Assembly (NCBI GenBank): GCA_016742275.1
Contig: JACVCD010000002.1
Location: 248,001-312,000, forward strand
DNA length: 64,000 nt
Origin: Gemmatimonadaceae bacterium
GTDB lineage: Bacteria > Gemmatimonadota > Gemmatimonadetes > Gemmatimonadales > Gemmatimonadaceae
Direction: 5' to 3'
The notes beneath the pieces were generated by a model, which saw only the letters and a list, made by a program, of their open reading frames with translations, ran no database searches and was not told the origin of the DNA. Shown piece by piece: positions 44,657 to 52,361 of the stretch; the first letter of the stretch is position 1, and every line of letters starts with the position of its first letter. A program made the translations under genes and the position numbers.

Positions 44657-45118
44657 ATGAGACGAATCCTGGCACTCCTGATCGGGCTCACCTTGGCGGG
44701 TCCGGCCGCAGCACAATCGAAACCAAGGAACGACGTTCGGCAGACCTTGAGTACCGAACAGCTTACGGGCGAGTGGACTGGCACCGTGAAGTTTTTCGAT
44801 GCGGCGCTATCGGAGCGTGTCGGTGAGCTCCCCATCTCGCTCAAGCTCACACCGCCAGCGCGTGGTATTGGACGCATTGGTTCGGCGGCAGTGCAGGTAA
44901 CCGAAGTCAAACCGCATCGCGATCGGCTGGAGGTGCTGGCCACACTCGACAATCCGCCGCATATCGACGACGCACTGTCGAAGACACATGTCGTACTGCT
45001 GATCACGAGCGTCACACCCGGGCAACTCACCGGTGAAGTGCATCTCAAGTCGAACAGCCGGTTCGATCCGCGGATGCGTGAAGGTTATCTTGTGCTCAAG
45101 CGCACGGGCGATCGCTGA
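44657..45118 (+). CDS. Exported protein of unknown function
   Basis: A 153-residue protein with a signal peptide (RRILALLIGLTLAGPAAAQ). The mature part has 'LTGEWTGTVKFFDAALSERV', LPISLKLTPP, RDRLEVLATLDNPP, THVVLLITSVTPGQLTGEVHL and 'REGYLVLKRTGDR'. The GEWTG/LTGEV strand pattern is like that of small secreted lipocalin-like proteins, but no family can be named. It is divergent from the ECF/kinase pair and could be a target of that sigma factor. Confidence 0.65.
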   Translation: MRRILALLIGLTLAGPAAAQSKPRNDVRQTLSTEQLTGEWTGTVKFFDAALSERVGELPISLKLTPPARGIGRIGSAAVQVTEVKPHRDRLEVLATLDNPPHIDDALSKTHVVLLITSVTPGQLTGEVHLKSNSRFDPRMREGYLVLKRTGDR

Positions 45119-45167
45119 TCGGCAGGCATCGACCGGAAACCGAAGTGCCGGGAGATGCGGAGACGGT

Positions 45168-45530
45168 ATGTCGGAACAGCACGCTGAAGTGCGTCAGGAA
45201 ATCACGTGGGATGATTTCATGAAGGTGGAGATTCGTGTGGGCCGTGTACTGGCCGTCGAAGAATTTCCCGAGGCACGACGACCTGCGTTCAAGTTGCAGG
45301 TCGACTTCGGTCCCGAAGTCGGCATTCGCAAGTCCAGCGCCCAGATCACGAAACTCTACACGCCGGAAACACTGGTCGGACGTCTCGTGGTCGCGGTGGT
45401 GAATTTTCCGCGCAAGCAGATCGGACCCTTCATGTCCGAGTGTCTCGTGACGGGCTTTCACAATGCCGATGGGCACATCGCGCTTTGCATTCCCGAACAG
45501 GACGTACCACTCGGCTCGCGTCTCCTCTGA
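45168..45530 (+). CDS. csaA: CsaA-type tRNA-binding protein
   Basis: The 120-residue protein consists of one EMAP/tRNA-binding OB-fold: ITWDDFMKVEIRVGRVLAVEEF, RPAFKLQVDFG, 'GIRKSSAQITKLYTPETLVG', VVAVVNFPRKQIGPFMSECLVTGF and the end EQDVPLGSRLL. It matches CsaA, which binds tRNA and has been described as an export chaperone. The start at 45168 fits the usual length. A perfect hairpin begins within its last codons. Confidence 0.92.
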   Translation: MSEQHAEVRQEITWDDFMKVEIRVGRVLAVEEFPEARRPAFKLQVDFGPEVGIRKSSAQITKLYTPETLVGRLVVAVVNFPRKQIGPFMSECLVTGFHNADGHIALCIPEQDVPLGSRLL

Positions 45531-45546
45531 TAGAGAGACGCGAGCC
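45513..45546 (+). terminator. Hairpin terminator overlapping the csaA stop
   Basis: GGCTCGCGTCTC at 45513-45524 and GAGACGCGAGCC at 45535-45546 form a perfect 12-bp stem with a 10-base loop that includes the csaA TGA. No T-run follows on the plus strand. It lies between convergent genes, so it may serve both strands. Confidence 0.7.
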
Positions 45547-45562
45547 GCGCTACAGCAAACGG

Positions 45563-46213
45563 TTACTTGTGCTTGAAGTGCAGTCGCAGCTGCTTCGCTG
45601 ATAGCACAAAGCCTGTGCCATTGGTGCTGAGTGACTTGAGTGCCTTGTCGAACCAGAACTTGTCGGAGACTTCGCCCTTCTGATTCGTGCTACGGTAGTT
45701 CACACCGTCCGCGATCGAACTGGCCTTGATCTCCGTGGGATGCACACACTGGCCCCACGGCTTATACAGGATGGACACATCGTCGAATACGCGACGGTAT
45801 TCCACGTACGCCGAGTCGGAGGTCGAGGATCCGATACCACCTGGCCAGTTCGGGATCGAGCTTAGGTCGAAACCACTGCAGGGGCCTTTGAAACCGATGG
45901 CATCGGCGTAGAACTTGAGCTCACGCTTCCAGGCATCCTTCCCGCCGGGGCTCCAGCCGCGCTTCTTGTGAAAGCAGGTGCTGTACATGTGCACGAACTC
46001 TTGACCCTGCGTATGGGTCCTCACGAACTCGCCGAATGCCGTAGACTCTTTCTCCATCGCTCTGCCGATGTGATTGAAGGCGTCGCACCCGTAAACGTGA
46101 ATGCCGAACAGTCCGGTCTTGGTCTGCAGGCAGATGGCGTTGCACCCGTCGATACTCGGGAAGCCGAGCGCGAGCGAGTGATAGCCGAGTTGGTGTTCGT
46201 ATAGGTAGTACAC
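45563..46213 (-). CDS. Protein of unknown function, Cys/aromatic-rich
   Basis: About 216 residues with a GTG start at 46213 preceded by AGGAG at 5-base spacing. The protein opens YYLYEHQLGYHSLALGF and has no export signal. It is rich in Cys, His and aromatic residues (DGCNAICLQTKTGLFGIHVYG, 'STCFHKKRGWSPGGKDAWKR', YRRVFDDVSILYKPWGQCVHP). I cannot name a family. A longer in-frame start at 46276 would overlap the divergent LuxR gene. Base composition is slightly lower in GC than the neighbours, hinting at transfer. Confidence 0.65.
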   Translation of the reverse strand: MYYLYEHQLGYHSLALGFPSIDGCNAICLQTKTGLFGIHVYGCDAFNHIGRAMEKESTAFGEFVRTHTQGQEFVHMYSTCFHKKRGWSPGGKDAWKRELKFYADAIGFKGPCSGFDLSSIPNWPGGIGSSTSDSAYVEYRRVFDDVSILYKPWGQCVHPTEIKASSIADGVNYRSTNQKGEVSDKFWFDKALKSLSTNGTGFVLSAKQLRLHFKHK

Positions 46214-46284
46214 GGGCACTCCTGGGAGGGGAAAGGTAGAGCCGTCTCTTTGCGGGTCGGATGTACTCCGGCACAAGTTACCGC

Positions 46285-46746
46285 ATGCGCCGCCATGTGT
46301 TGTTGTACGGACTTGCCGCTGGTGCCCTGATCGCGATCCTCCGGATGGTGGAGTATCGCTGGCTGGTGGTCACCCATTCATTTGAGATCTACGGCGCACT
46401 GTTGGCCGTGATCTTTGCCGGCGTTGGTATCTGGGTCGGATTGCGTCTGACGACACCCAAGGTTGTGGTCGAGGAGCGCGTGGTGGTGCGCGAGGTCCCG
46501 ATCACTGGTGGCGACACGCCCTTCGTGAGGGATCAACAGCAGGTCGACGCGCTCGGCGTCACGCCGCGCGAGCTCGAGATACTCGGCCTGCTCGCCGATG
46601 GCCTCAGCAACCGCGAAATCGGCGAACGCCTGTTTGTCAGCGAGAACACAGTGAAGACACACACCAGCCGGCTGTTCGAGAAGCTGGACGTTCGTCGGCG
46701 AACACAGGCGGTGCAAAGGGGACAGCAGTTGGGGCTGATACCCTAG
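46285..46746 (+). CDS. Membrane-anchored LuxR-family transcriptional regulator
   Basis: The 153-residue protein has two N-terminal hydrophobic helices (LLYGLAAGALIAILRMV and FEIYGALLAVIFAGVGIWVGL), a charged linker, and a C-terminal LuxR/GerE HTH: LGVTPRELEILGLLADGLSNREIGERLFVSENTVKTHTSRLFEKLDVRRRTQAV. No receiver domain is present, so it is a one-component membrane regulator. DUF4199 genes often follow such genes; the one at 47128 is the likely target. An ATG at 46261 is an alternative start. Confidence 0.85.
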   Translation: MRRHVLLYGLAAGALIAILRMVEYRWLVVTHSFEIYGALLAVIFAGVGIWVGLRLTTPKVVVEERVVVREVPITGGDTPFVRDQQQVDALGVTPRELEILGLLADGLSNREIGERLFVSENTVKTHTSRLFEKLDVRRRTQAVQRGQQLGLIP

Positions 46747-46817
46747 TTTGCCTCCGGATTTTGAAATCTCTGTTCTGGGTTCTGAGTTCCAAGAGCTCAG
46801 AGTGCGAGAGTAGGAGA

Positions 46818-46950
46818 TGGAAATAGACAATGAGAGGGTCAGCAACTCAGGAGTCGAGCATTCGGAGTCTCGGCGGACAGGACTGCAGTTCGTGCGGCAT
46901 GAGCTTCCGAATGCCCGGCTCGTTGCTGACCCTCTCATTGTCTATTTCCA
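46818..46950. repeat. Dispersed palindromic element, copy A
   Basis: The arms 46818-46846 and 46922-46950 form a perfect 29-bp inverted repeat (TGGAAATAGACAATGAGAGG...). The 75-bp interior contains a second stem (GCATTCGGA/TCCGAATGC) and the block GGCGGACAGGACTGCAGT, also present in copy C at 60.1 kb. The right arm motif GTTGCTGACCCTCTCA plus GTCTATTTCCA recurs in copy B. It fills the gap between the LuxR and DUF4199 genes (46747-47127) together with the hairpin pair at 47.0 kb. No transposase is present. Confidence 0.88.
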
Positions 46951-47016
46951 ACTGACCCTCTGGCACTCTCGGTGTCTGGACTCTCGTGCAACTCAGCGCC
47001 GAGAGCGCCAGACCAG

Positions 47017-47070
47017 TCACCCAAAAGGGTGAAATCTCCGAAAAAGCATCAGAATCACCCGTTCGGGTGA
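47017..47070. promoter_or_regulatory. Pair of identical-stem hairpins upstream of DUF4199 gene
   Basis: TCACCCAAAAGGGTGA (47017-47032) and TCACCCGTTCGGGTGA (47055-47070) share the 6-bp stem TCACCC/GGGTGA with different 4-base loops. They lie 58-111 bases before the DUF4199 start. They could be paired operator half-sites for the upstream membrane LuxR regulator or RNA hairpins in the leader. Neither role is shown by the sequence alone. Confidence 0.5.
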
Positions 47071-47127
47071 CTGTCTTGCCTCTCATCTCCGATTACGATC
47101 GGCCGTCAACCTGAACCTGGAGATCGG

Positions 47128-47649
47128 ATGCGCAGAATCGTTGTCACGTTTGGCCTGATTGCAGGCGCCATCATGTCGGCCATGATGGTGGTGTTGGTCC
47201 CCTTCGAGGGGGACTTCTGGATGGAGTACGGGGCGTACTTCGGTTACACCGGCATGGTCATGGCCTTTCTGCTGGTGTACGTCGGGGTGCGTCGCTACCG
47301 CGATACGGAGGCCGGTGGGCGTATCGGTTTTTGGTCCGCAGCCAAGGTGGGCGCGCTGATCGTGTTCGTCGCCACCTGCTGCTACGTCGCCACCTGGGAA
47401 GTGATCTTCTACGGCTTCAAGCCGGCCTTCGCCGAGGTCTATGGCAACTATACAGTGCGCAAGATGCGCGAAGCGGGGGCCAGTGACTCGCTGATCACGG
47501 CCAAGCAGCAGGAGATGAATGAGTTCGCGGTGATGTACAAGAATCCGCTCGTGAACATCGGCTTCACCTTCCTCGAGCCGCTGCCGGTTGGTCTCCTCGC
47601 CGTGCTGTTCTCGGCCGGCATCCTCAGTCGCACGAGACGTACGACGTAG
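47128..47649 (+). CDS. DUF4199 membrane protein
   Basis: The 173-residue protein has four hydrophobic helices: IVVTFGLIAGAIMSAMMVVLV, YFGYTGMVMAFLLVYVGV, AAKVGALIVFVATCCYVATW and FTFLEPLPVGLLAVLFSAGIL. The arrangement and the 'RYRDTEAGGRIGFWSA' segment are typical of DUF4199, whose function is unknown. A membrane LuxR regulator gene lies upstream, separated by the palindromic element and the hairpin pair. Confidence 0.88.
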   Translation: MRRIVVTFGLIAGAIMSAMMVVLVPFEGDFWMEYGAYFGYTGMVMAFLLVYVGVRRYRDTEAGGRIGFWSAAKVGALIVFVATCCYVATWEVIFYGFKPAFAEVYGNYTVRKMREAGASDSLITAKQQEMNEFAVMYKNPLVNIGFTFLEPLPVGLLAVLFSAGILSRTRRTT

Positions 47650-47667
47650 CCGAGCAACGACGAGCCG

Positions 47668-48618
47668 CTATTTCGCTTTGTCCAACCGTTCCTGCACCAT
47701 GCGACGCAGCGTGCCATCCTCGAGATAGCGTCGCAGGTGCACACCGGGGCATCCGGTGCTGGCATAGTGGTAGTGACCACCAATGCGATCGACTGGCAGG
47801 TTGTTGGTGCGCAGCGCCCATGTCATCAGATCGGCGATCGCGGCCAGCTGCTGCGCGCTCGGCTCCTGCTGGTCGTAGTTGCCGATCATGCTGATAAGGA
47901 AATGTCCCGACGGATCATAGGTGGTGTTGGTCTCGCCCATGAATCGCCAGTCGCGTCCCTCGTACACGTCGCCTTCCAGGTCGAGCAGGAAGTGGTAGGG
48001 CAGGTCCCACCAATTGCGATCGCGCGCGCCCCACGACTGCAGATTGCGAAGCCGCTGCGCCGGATCTTCCTCCGCCCGCAGCGGACGCGCGTCGCCGGTG
48101 TGATGCAGCGTGACATGCGTGATGGTGTGCGGGATGCGAAGCCGCATATTCGCGCCGCCTGCGGTCGTGGCGGTGGCAATGTTCGCGGGCAACGACGCAA
48201 TGTCTGACACTTCGAGCGCCACCAGACCGGCGCCGAGCTCGCCCGGTCCGTAGATGGCGACGATCGCGAGATGTCGTCCATTCCAGTTGAAAGCGCTGCC
48301 CTCGCGCACCGTGCGCTCATCGCGCGACGAACCGGCGACCAACTGTAGTGTGGCGACATCGATCGGTGCAGAACCACTTGAGTCCACGGCCACCGATTTC
48401 ACGGTGACAGTGAGATCGTGGAACTGCAGCGATTCCCCCGCCTTCTTGTTTCGGCGCACCGCATCGGCCGGGTAACCCACGGGCGGCGTCGCCTGCCAGG
48501 TATCGTGGGCAATCACGCCGGGCGGTACGCGCTTCTGTGCCGGTGGCTGCGAGCTAGCGGTCGGTACCGACGTGTATCCGGTGGCCAACAGCCACCATAT
48601 CATCCAGGAGGACAGCAT
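47668..48618 (-). CDS. N-acetylmuramoyl-L-alanine amidase-like (Amidase_2/PGRP) exported protein
   Basis: The 316-residue protein has an N-terminal anchor or signal (SSWMIWWLLATGYTSVPT), a beta-rich middle part, then an Amidase_2/PGRP domain: ITHVTLHHTGDARPL (zinc His), 'WDLPYHFLLDLEGDVYEGRD', HFLISMIGNYDQQEPS, and GGHYHYASTGCPGVHL with further zinc ligands. It should cleave the MurNAc-L-Ala bond in peptidoglycan in the periplasm. The start at 48618 is the first that gives a plausible signal; the in-frame stretch to 48840 lies under the divergent GNAT gene. Confidence 0.87.
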   Translation of the reverse strand: MLSSWMIWWLLATGYTSVPTASSQPPAQKRVPPGVIAHDTWQATPPVGYPADAVRRNKKAGESLQFHDLTVTVKSVAVDSSGSAPIDVATLQLVAGSSRDERTVREGSAFNWNGRHLAIVAIYGPGELGAGLVALEVSDIASLPANIATATTAGGANMRLRIPHTITHVTLHHTGDARPLRAEEDPAQRLRNLQSWGARDRNWWDLPYHFLLDLEGDVYEGRDWRFMGETNTTYDPSGHFLISMIGNYDQQEPSAQQLAAIADLMTWALRTNNLPVDRIGGHYHYASTGCPGVHLRRYLEDGTLRRMVQERLDKAK

Positions 48619-48695
48619 CCCCGACGTTAGCGCGCCCGTGTCTGGCGTGGGAGGGGATGGTGGACGGAGATCACCGCATTCACCACGAGGGTTGC

Positions 48696-49283
48696 ATGAA
48701 TTGGTTCGAGTTGCCGATGCCGGATCTCGAAACGGAGCGGCTGACGCTGCGGAGCTATAAGGCGACGGATGCGAAGGAGCTGCAGCGGTTGGCAGGGCAG
48801 TGGGAGGTTGCCGATACCACGCAGCGCATACCGCATCCATATCCTGATGGTGCCGCCGAAGAGTGGATTGCCAAGCTGCCGGGCAATTGGAAGGCGGGAG
48901 AACAGGCGATATGGGCCATCACGGTTACCGAGACCGGCGCGCTGCTGGGCTCCATGGGGCTGACGCTGGCGCCCGCGCACCGAAGTGCGGAGCTGGGCTA
49001 CTGGATCACACCCTCCGAATGGGGGAAGGGCTATGCCACGGAAGCGGCCCAGGCCGCCCTGACCTTTGGCATGTCGACACTCGGCTTGTGGCGCGTCCAT
49101 GCCCACTATCTGGTGCGCAATCCGGCCTCCGGGGCCGTGCTGCGCAAGCTGGGCATGACGCATGAGGGCACGTTGCGGGCGGGCGTCTGGAAGTGGGATC
49201 GCCCGGAAGATCTGATCGTGTGCTCCATTCTTGCTCCCGAATGGCGAGTGCAGGACAGCATTGGTTCGGCAGCGAACGAGTGA
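48696..49283 (+). CDS. GNAT acetyltransferase (RimJ/RimL type)
   Basis: The 195-residue protein has the RimJ/RimL-type acetyltransferase layout: LETERLTLRSYKATDAKEL, 'AIWAITVTETGALLGSMGL', AELGYWITPSEWGKGYATEAAQAAL and HAHYLVRNPASGAVLRKLGM, then HEGTLRAGVWKWDRPEDLIV. Such enzymes acetylate protein N-termini or small molecules; the substrate is unknown. Divergent from the amidase gene with 77 bp between starts. Confidence 0.88.
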   Translation: MNWFELPMPDLETERLTLRSYKATDAKELQRLAGQWEVADTTQRIPHPYPDGAAEEWIAKLPGNWKAGEQAIWAITVTETGALLGSMGLTLAPAHRSAELGYWITPSEWGKGYATEAAQAALTFGMSTLGLWRVHAHYLVRNPASGAVLRKLGMTHEGTLRAGVWKWDRPEDLIVCSILAPEWRVQDSIGSAANE

Positions 49284-49437
49284 TCGTTGCCCACTGGGAC
49301 GGCCTTCGGCGCATATTGAACCGCGTTACGCCATCGTGACGCCGCGCACCCCATGGGTGCATGTCAGTCCGTTTGCTTTCGGCGGCCAGCGGGTGAGGTC
49401 ACCTGTTGGACGAATCGAGGCTTTTTCCAACTCACGT

Positions 49438-51345
49438 ATGACTTTCCCAACTCCTCCTGCGGGTGCTGCACGTCGGCGTCTGTGGGGTCGTGCCCTGCCT
49501 GCGGGGCTCCTGGGCGCTGCCGCCCTGGTTTTCTCCGCCTGCGATGAAGCGGTAGCGCCAGCCGGCAAGTCCGCCGCGGTGAACATCCGCGTCTATCTGG
49601 ATCGCGACAACAGCGGTTCGTTCACTGCCGCCGATAGTGGTCTCACCGGTGTGGCGCTGACGCTAACGCCGACCGATGCCGCCACTGCGCCATACAGCGC
49701 AACCTCCGGTGCCAACGGTGTCGCCGCATTCGCAGACGTTACACCAGGTGCCTATACACTTGCTGTGCCGACCACGGCGCCCGCCGGTGCGGTTCTCGCC
49801 ACGGCTGCGGTGCCGCGTGTCGTAGTCAGTGCACTGGGTGACGTGCGCGCGGACGATGTGCGCTACGGATGGCTGCCGGGCACGATCAGTGGTCGCATTT
49901 TCCGCGACGATGATGGCAATGGCTCATTCAGCGCCGGTGATACACCGGGTGATGGTATGTACGCCGTGTTGCGTCGTGGTACGGTGCTGGTGGACTCGGT
50001 GCTGGCCGACGCGCAGGGCGCCTTCACCTTCCGATTCCTCACGCCTGGCAGTTACTCGGTCGGTCTCGAGAATCCGGGAACGATTTCCTACGCTGACGGG
50101 GCCACGCGCACGGTCACAGTTGCTGCCGGTGCGACGGCTTCCGTGAATGGCGTGTTCACGGGCGCACTCATTGTCACCATCGCCGACGCGCGTGCGCGGG
50201 CGGTCGGTGCAACGGTGGCCGTTGTCGGCAATCTCACGGTGCGTCCGGGTCGCTTCACTTCGGGCACGAACGGTGTGAACTCCGAGATCTGGGTGCAGGA
50301 TGCCACTGGTGGTATCGCAGCGTTCTCGGTGCTGACCGCAGACAGCGCCCAGTATCGTCTTGGTGATCGCATCGAAATCACTGGTGCCCGCAGCGTGTTC
50401 AGTGCGCAGTCGCAGATCACGATTTCGCGCGCGCGCAACTTGGGCGCCGGAACGGCGGTCGTGCCGGCCGCGCAGAGTGCCGCGCAGGCCAAGGCACTGA
50501 CGCGCGATGGTCAGCTCGTACGCGTGCCGAATCTCACCGTGGTCAACATTCCCACAGGCACGGGTGCGGCATTCACCGTGTTGGGCGTGGACGCCGCAGG
50601 TGATACGCTCGAACTCCGCATCGCCGGCACGGGCACGGGTCTTTCGCGCGCGAGCTTTACACTTGGTGCGCGCTACAACGTGACGGGCATTCTCACGCGC
50701 TTCAACGCGGTCGCGCAGCTCAAGATTCGCGAGACCACCGATGTCGAAGTCGGTGTACCGCTCACGCCGATCGGCACCGTGCGGACGTCGGGCACGAACA
50801 ACACGACGTACACGATCAGCGGCCGCGTCAGTGTGTCGCCGGGTGCGTTCACGAGTGGCACGAACAACGTGAACTCGGAAATCTGGGTGCAGGATGCGAC
50901 CGGTGGCATCGCGGTGTTCAGTGTGCTGACCGCCGACAGCGCCACGTTCCCGGTCGGTGCACTGGTTGAAGCCACGGGTGTTCGTGGTCTCTTCAGTGGT
51001 CAGTTGCAGCTTGGTACACCCACCGTGGTGCGCACCGGTGCGGTTGCACCGATCACTCCCATTGTGGTGACTGGCGCGCAGGCGGCGGCACGCACGAGCG
51101 AAGGGTTGCTGGTGCAGATGGCCGGCTTCCGTGTGACATCGGTTGCCACGGGAACCGCCACTGCCTTCACCGTCACCGGCACGGTGGATGGTATCGAATT
51201 GCAGGTGCGTGTGGGCGGTCCGCTCCGTGGACTCTCGCGCACCAATTTCGTCGTCGGCTCGACCTACACGGTGACCGGCGTTTTGACCCAGTTCAACGGC
51301 ACGGCGCAGATCAAGCCGCGTTCGGCCGCGGATGTGACTCCATGA
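49438..51345 (+). CDS. Lipoprotein with SdrD-B-like and OB-fold repeats, upstream of a TonB receptor
   Basis: The 635-residue protein has a lipoprotein signal ending LVFSAC. Two SdrD-B-like beta-sandwiches follow at about 40-130 and 140-225 ('INIRVYLDRDNSGSFTAADS'-type and 'GRIFRDDDGNGSFSAGDTPG'). Two OB-fold-like units then each contain NSEIWVQDATGGIA.FSVLTADSA, each followed by a related ITGARSVFSAQ or ATGVRGLFSGQ strand. Similar OB repeats occur in secreted nucleases, but no nuclease catalytic motif is seen. Its stop overlaps the start of the next lipoprotein gene (ATGA). A surface ligand-binding partner of the downstream receptor is likely. Confidence 0.82.
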   Translation: MTFPTPPAGAARRRLWGRALPAGLLGAAALVFSACDEAVAPAGKSAAVNIRVYLDRDNSGSFTAADSGLTGVALTLTPTDAATAPYSATSGANGVAAFADVTPGAYTLAVPTTAPAGAVLATAAVPRVVVSALGDVRADDVRYGWLPGTISGRIFRDDDGNGSFSAGDTPGDGMYAVLRRGTVLVDSVLADAQGAFTFRFLTPGSYSVGLENPGTISYADGATRTVTVAAGATASVNGVFTGALIVTIADARARAVGATVAVVGNLTVRPGRFTSGTNGVNSEIWVQDATGGIAAFSVLTADSAQYRLGDRIEITGARSVFSAQSQITISRARNLGAGTAVVPAAQSAAQAKALTRDGQLVRVPNLTVVNIPTGTGAAFTVLGVDAAGDTLELRIAGTGTGLSRASFTLGARYNVTGILTRFNAVAQLKIRETTDVEVGVPLTPIGTVRTSGTNNTTYTISGRVSVSPGAFTSGTNNVNSEIWVQDATGGIAVFSVLTADSATFPVGALVEATGVRGLFSGQLQLGTPTVVRTGAVAPITPIVVTGAQAAARTSEGLLVQMAGFRVTSVATGTATAFTVTGTVDGIELQVRVGGPLRGLSRTNFVVGSTYTVTGVLTQFNGTAQIKPRSAADVTP

Positions 51346-52361
51346 CGAACATGACTATCAGTCTTTCATCACTTCGTCGTCATGCCCGTGTGTTGGCAGT
51401 GACGGCGGCGGCGCTCGCCAGTGTGAGCTGCGTCGAAGATCCAGCGCCGGTGACGGCCCTCGAAGGAACGGGACAGGTTTCCGGTATCCTGTTCTTCGAT
51501 CGCGATAACAACAACGTGTTCACGCCAACGGCCGGTGACTCGCTGATGCCTGGCGTCACGGTGCGTGTGCTCGATCGTGGCACGTCGACGGTGCTCGGCA
51601 CCGCCACGACCGGCGCCAATGGACGCTATGAGATCACGGTGCCCATCGGCACGCATGATCTGGACGTCGTGCGCAGCTCGGCCATCGTGGCCGGCAACTT
51701 CATCTGGTGCGGTGCCACGCCGAGTGTGTATCGCAACGAAGCCACGTTCGTGCCCACGGCACTCAAGTTCGGCTGTGTGGTGCGTATCAACGCGGCCAAG
51801 CTGGTGGCACTCAACGGCAGCGTGACCATCGCGGGTATCGTGACGGCGCAGCCTGGTCGCTACCGCGCGGCCAACGACAATCTCTATCTACAGGATCCGA
51901 CCGGCGGCATTCAGGTGTTCGGTGTGCCGGCGAGCCTGGGTCTTCAGGAAGGAGACAGCATCGAAGTGACCGGTACGATGGCGGCATTCAACACGCAGCT
52001 GCAGATCACGTCGCCGCGTATTGCGCCGAACATCAAGCGTGGTGCTGATGTGCCGGATCCGGTGCAGGTCACGACGGGCGCTCTCGCTGCCACCACCAAC
52101 GCATTGGCGCCGAACGTTGGCCGCCTGGTGCGCGTGCGGAAGGTGACTGTGGGTGCATTCGCCAGCGGCAACGCACCGATGAATGATGGCAGTGGCGCGG
52201 CGCAGGTGCGCCTCGATGGTAACGCCGCCACGACTATCGGAACTACTCGCTTCGAAACCGGCAAATGCTATGACATCACCGGTATCGTGGGCTTCTTCAA
52301 CAATGCAACGCAGCTTCAGCCGCGTGGCGCGTTTGATGTGACGGAGGTCTCGTGCTCGTAA
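51342..52361 (+). CDS. Lipoprotein with SdrD-B-like and OB-fold domains
   Basis: The 339-residue protein has a lipoprotein signal ending LASVSC. One SdrD-B-like domain follows (SGILFFDRDNNNVFTPTAGD), then an OB-type unit with NLYLQDPTGGIQVFGVPASLG and GDSIEVTGTMAAFNTQLQI, and a second OB-like part ending GKCYDITGIVGFFNNATQL. It is a shorter relative of the upstream lipoprotein. It overlaps that gene by 4 bp and the TonB receptor gene by 10 bp, so all three are translationally coupled. Confidence 0.82.
   Translation: MTNMTISLSSLRRHARVLAVTAAALASVSCVEDPAPVTALEGTGQVSGILFFDRDNNNVFTPTAGDSLMPGVTVRVLDRGTSTVLGTATTGANGRYEITVPIGTHDLDVVRSSAIVAGNFIWCGATPSVYRNEATFVPTALKFGCVVRINAAKLVALNGSVTIAGIVTAQPGRYRAANDNLYLQDPTGGIQVFGVPASLGLQEGDSIEVTGTMAAFNTQLQITSPRIAPNIKRGADVPDPVQVTTGALAATTNALAPNVGRLVRVRKVTVGAFASGNAPMNDGSGAAQVRLDGNAATTIGTTRFETGKCYDITGIVGFFNNATQLQPRGAFDVTEVSCS

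Noticed and set aside
46818-46950. Palindromic elements considered as CRISPR repeats
   Set aside because: Copies are kilobases apart, are inverted repeats with interior loops, and have no spacers or cas genes.
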